5,640 nt of DNA, from positions 1 through 5,640 of the forward strand of contig CAYRNY010000036.1 in NCBI GenBank assembly GCA_964425755.1. The letters run 5' to 3'. A program made the position numbers and the translations under genes. Shown piece by piece: positions 5,617 to 5,640 of this stretch (positions are counted from its first letter, which is position 1; each line of letters opens with the position of its first letter). Below the pieces are notes generated by a model. That model made no database searches. It was given only the letters and a program-made list of their open reading frames with translations, and had not been told where the DNA came from. The DNA is from CAYRNY01 sp964425755 (GTDB taxonomy: Bacteria; Chloroflexota; Anaerolineae; Aggregatilineales; Aggregatilineaceae).

Positions 5617-5640
5617 AGGCTGGTTCAACAGAGTGAACGC

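Noticed and set aside
1..5640. CRISPR array, tRNA, rRNA or complete insertion sequence
   Set aside because: No regularly spaced repeats of CRISPR type, no cloverleaf or rRNA stretches, and no transposase were seen on either strand.

Overview
The window is GC-rich (about 60% by eye) and carries three plasmid-type maintenance genes, a primase and two genes of a type I restriction-modification (RM) system. There is no rRNA, tRNA or housekeeping marker, so the host cannot be fixed. The ParA, the ParA-partner start and the primase-zinc finger fusion resemble, from memory, proteins of Chloroflexota mobile elements. That is an impression, not a search result. The best overall reading is an integrated plasmid or integrative element, or a large plasmid, next to or carrying a defence locus.

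Left half, minus strand, read from about 2490 down to 1. A 323-residue protein joins an archaeo-eukaryotic primase (AEP) domain of the kind found in TOTE conflict systems to a DnaG-type CHC2 zinc finger (1405-2376). After about 150 bases with its own promoter comes a compact three-gene cassette: a 56-residue ribbon-helix-helix protein (1086-1256), a ParA ATPase (328-1089), and a third gene that leaves the window at its left edge (1-331). Adjacent genes overlap by 4 bases (ATGA) at both joins, so they look translationally coupled. This is the layout of a partition locus. No ParB of the usual HTH type is present; the small RHH protein and/or the third protein presumably bind the centromere.

Centre, 2377-2544. 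This is a divergent intergenic region. A palindromic -10 (AGTATACT) appears to serve both strands, with a plausible -35 on each side, so the primase and the RM operon may share one symmetric promoter.

Right half, plus strand. hsdM (2545-4581) encodes a complete type I adenine methyltransferase. hsdS (4693-5616) encodes the specificity subunit but stops at 307 residues, about 30 residues into its second target-recognition domain (TRD). The frame after the TGA still resembles HsdS up to the window edge, which points to a premature stop. The TRDs are AT-rich (about 37-42% GC) while the conserved spacer between them is about 67% GC, a sign of domain shuffling. The 111-base hsdM-hsdS gap is AT-rich and unusual. 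It holds a short relic-like reading frame beginning MKPY that overlaps the hsdM stop, and a near-perfect 24-base palindrome resembling an operator. hsdR is not in the window and would be expected downstream.
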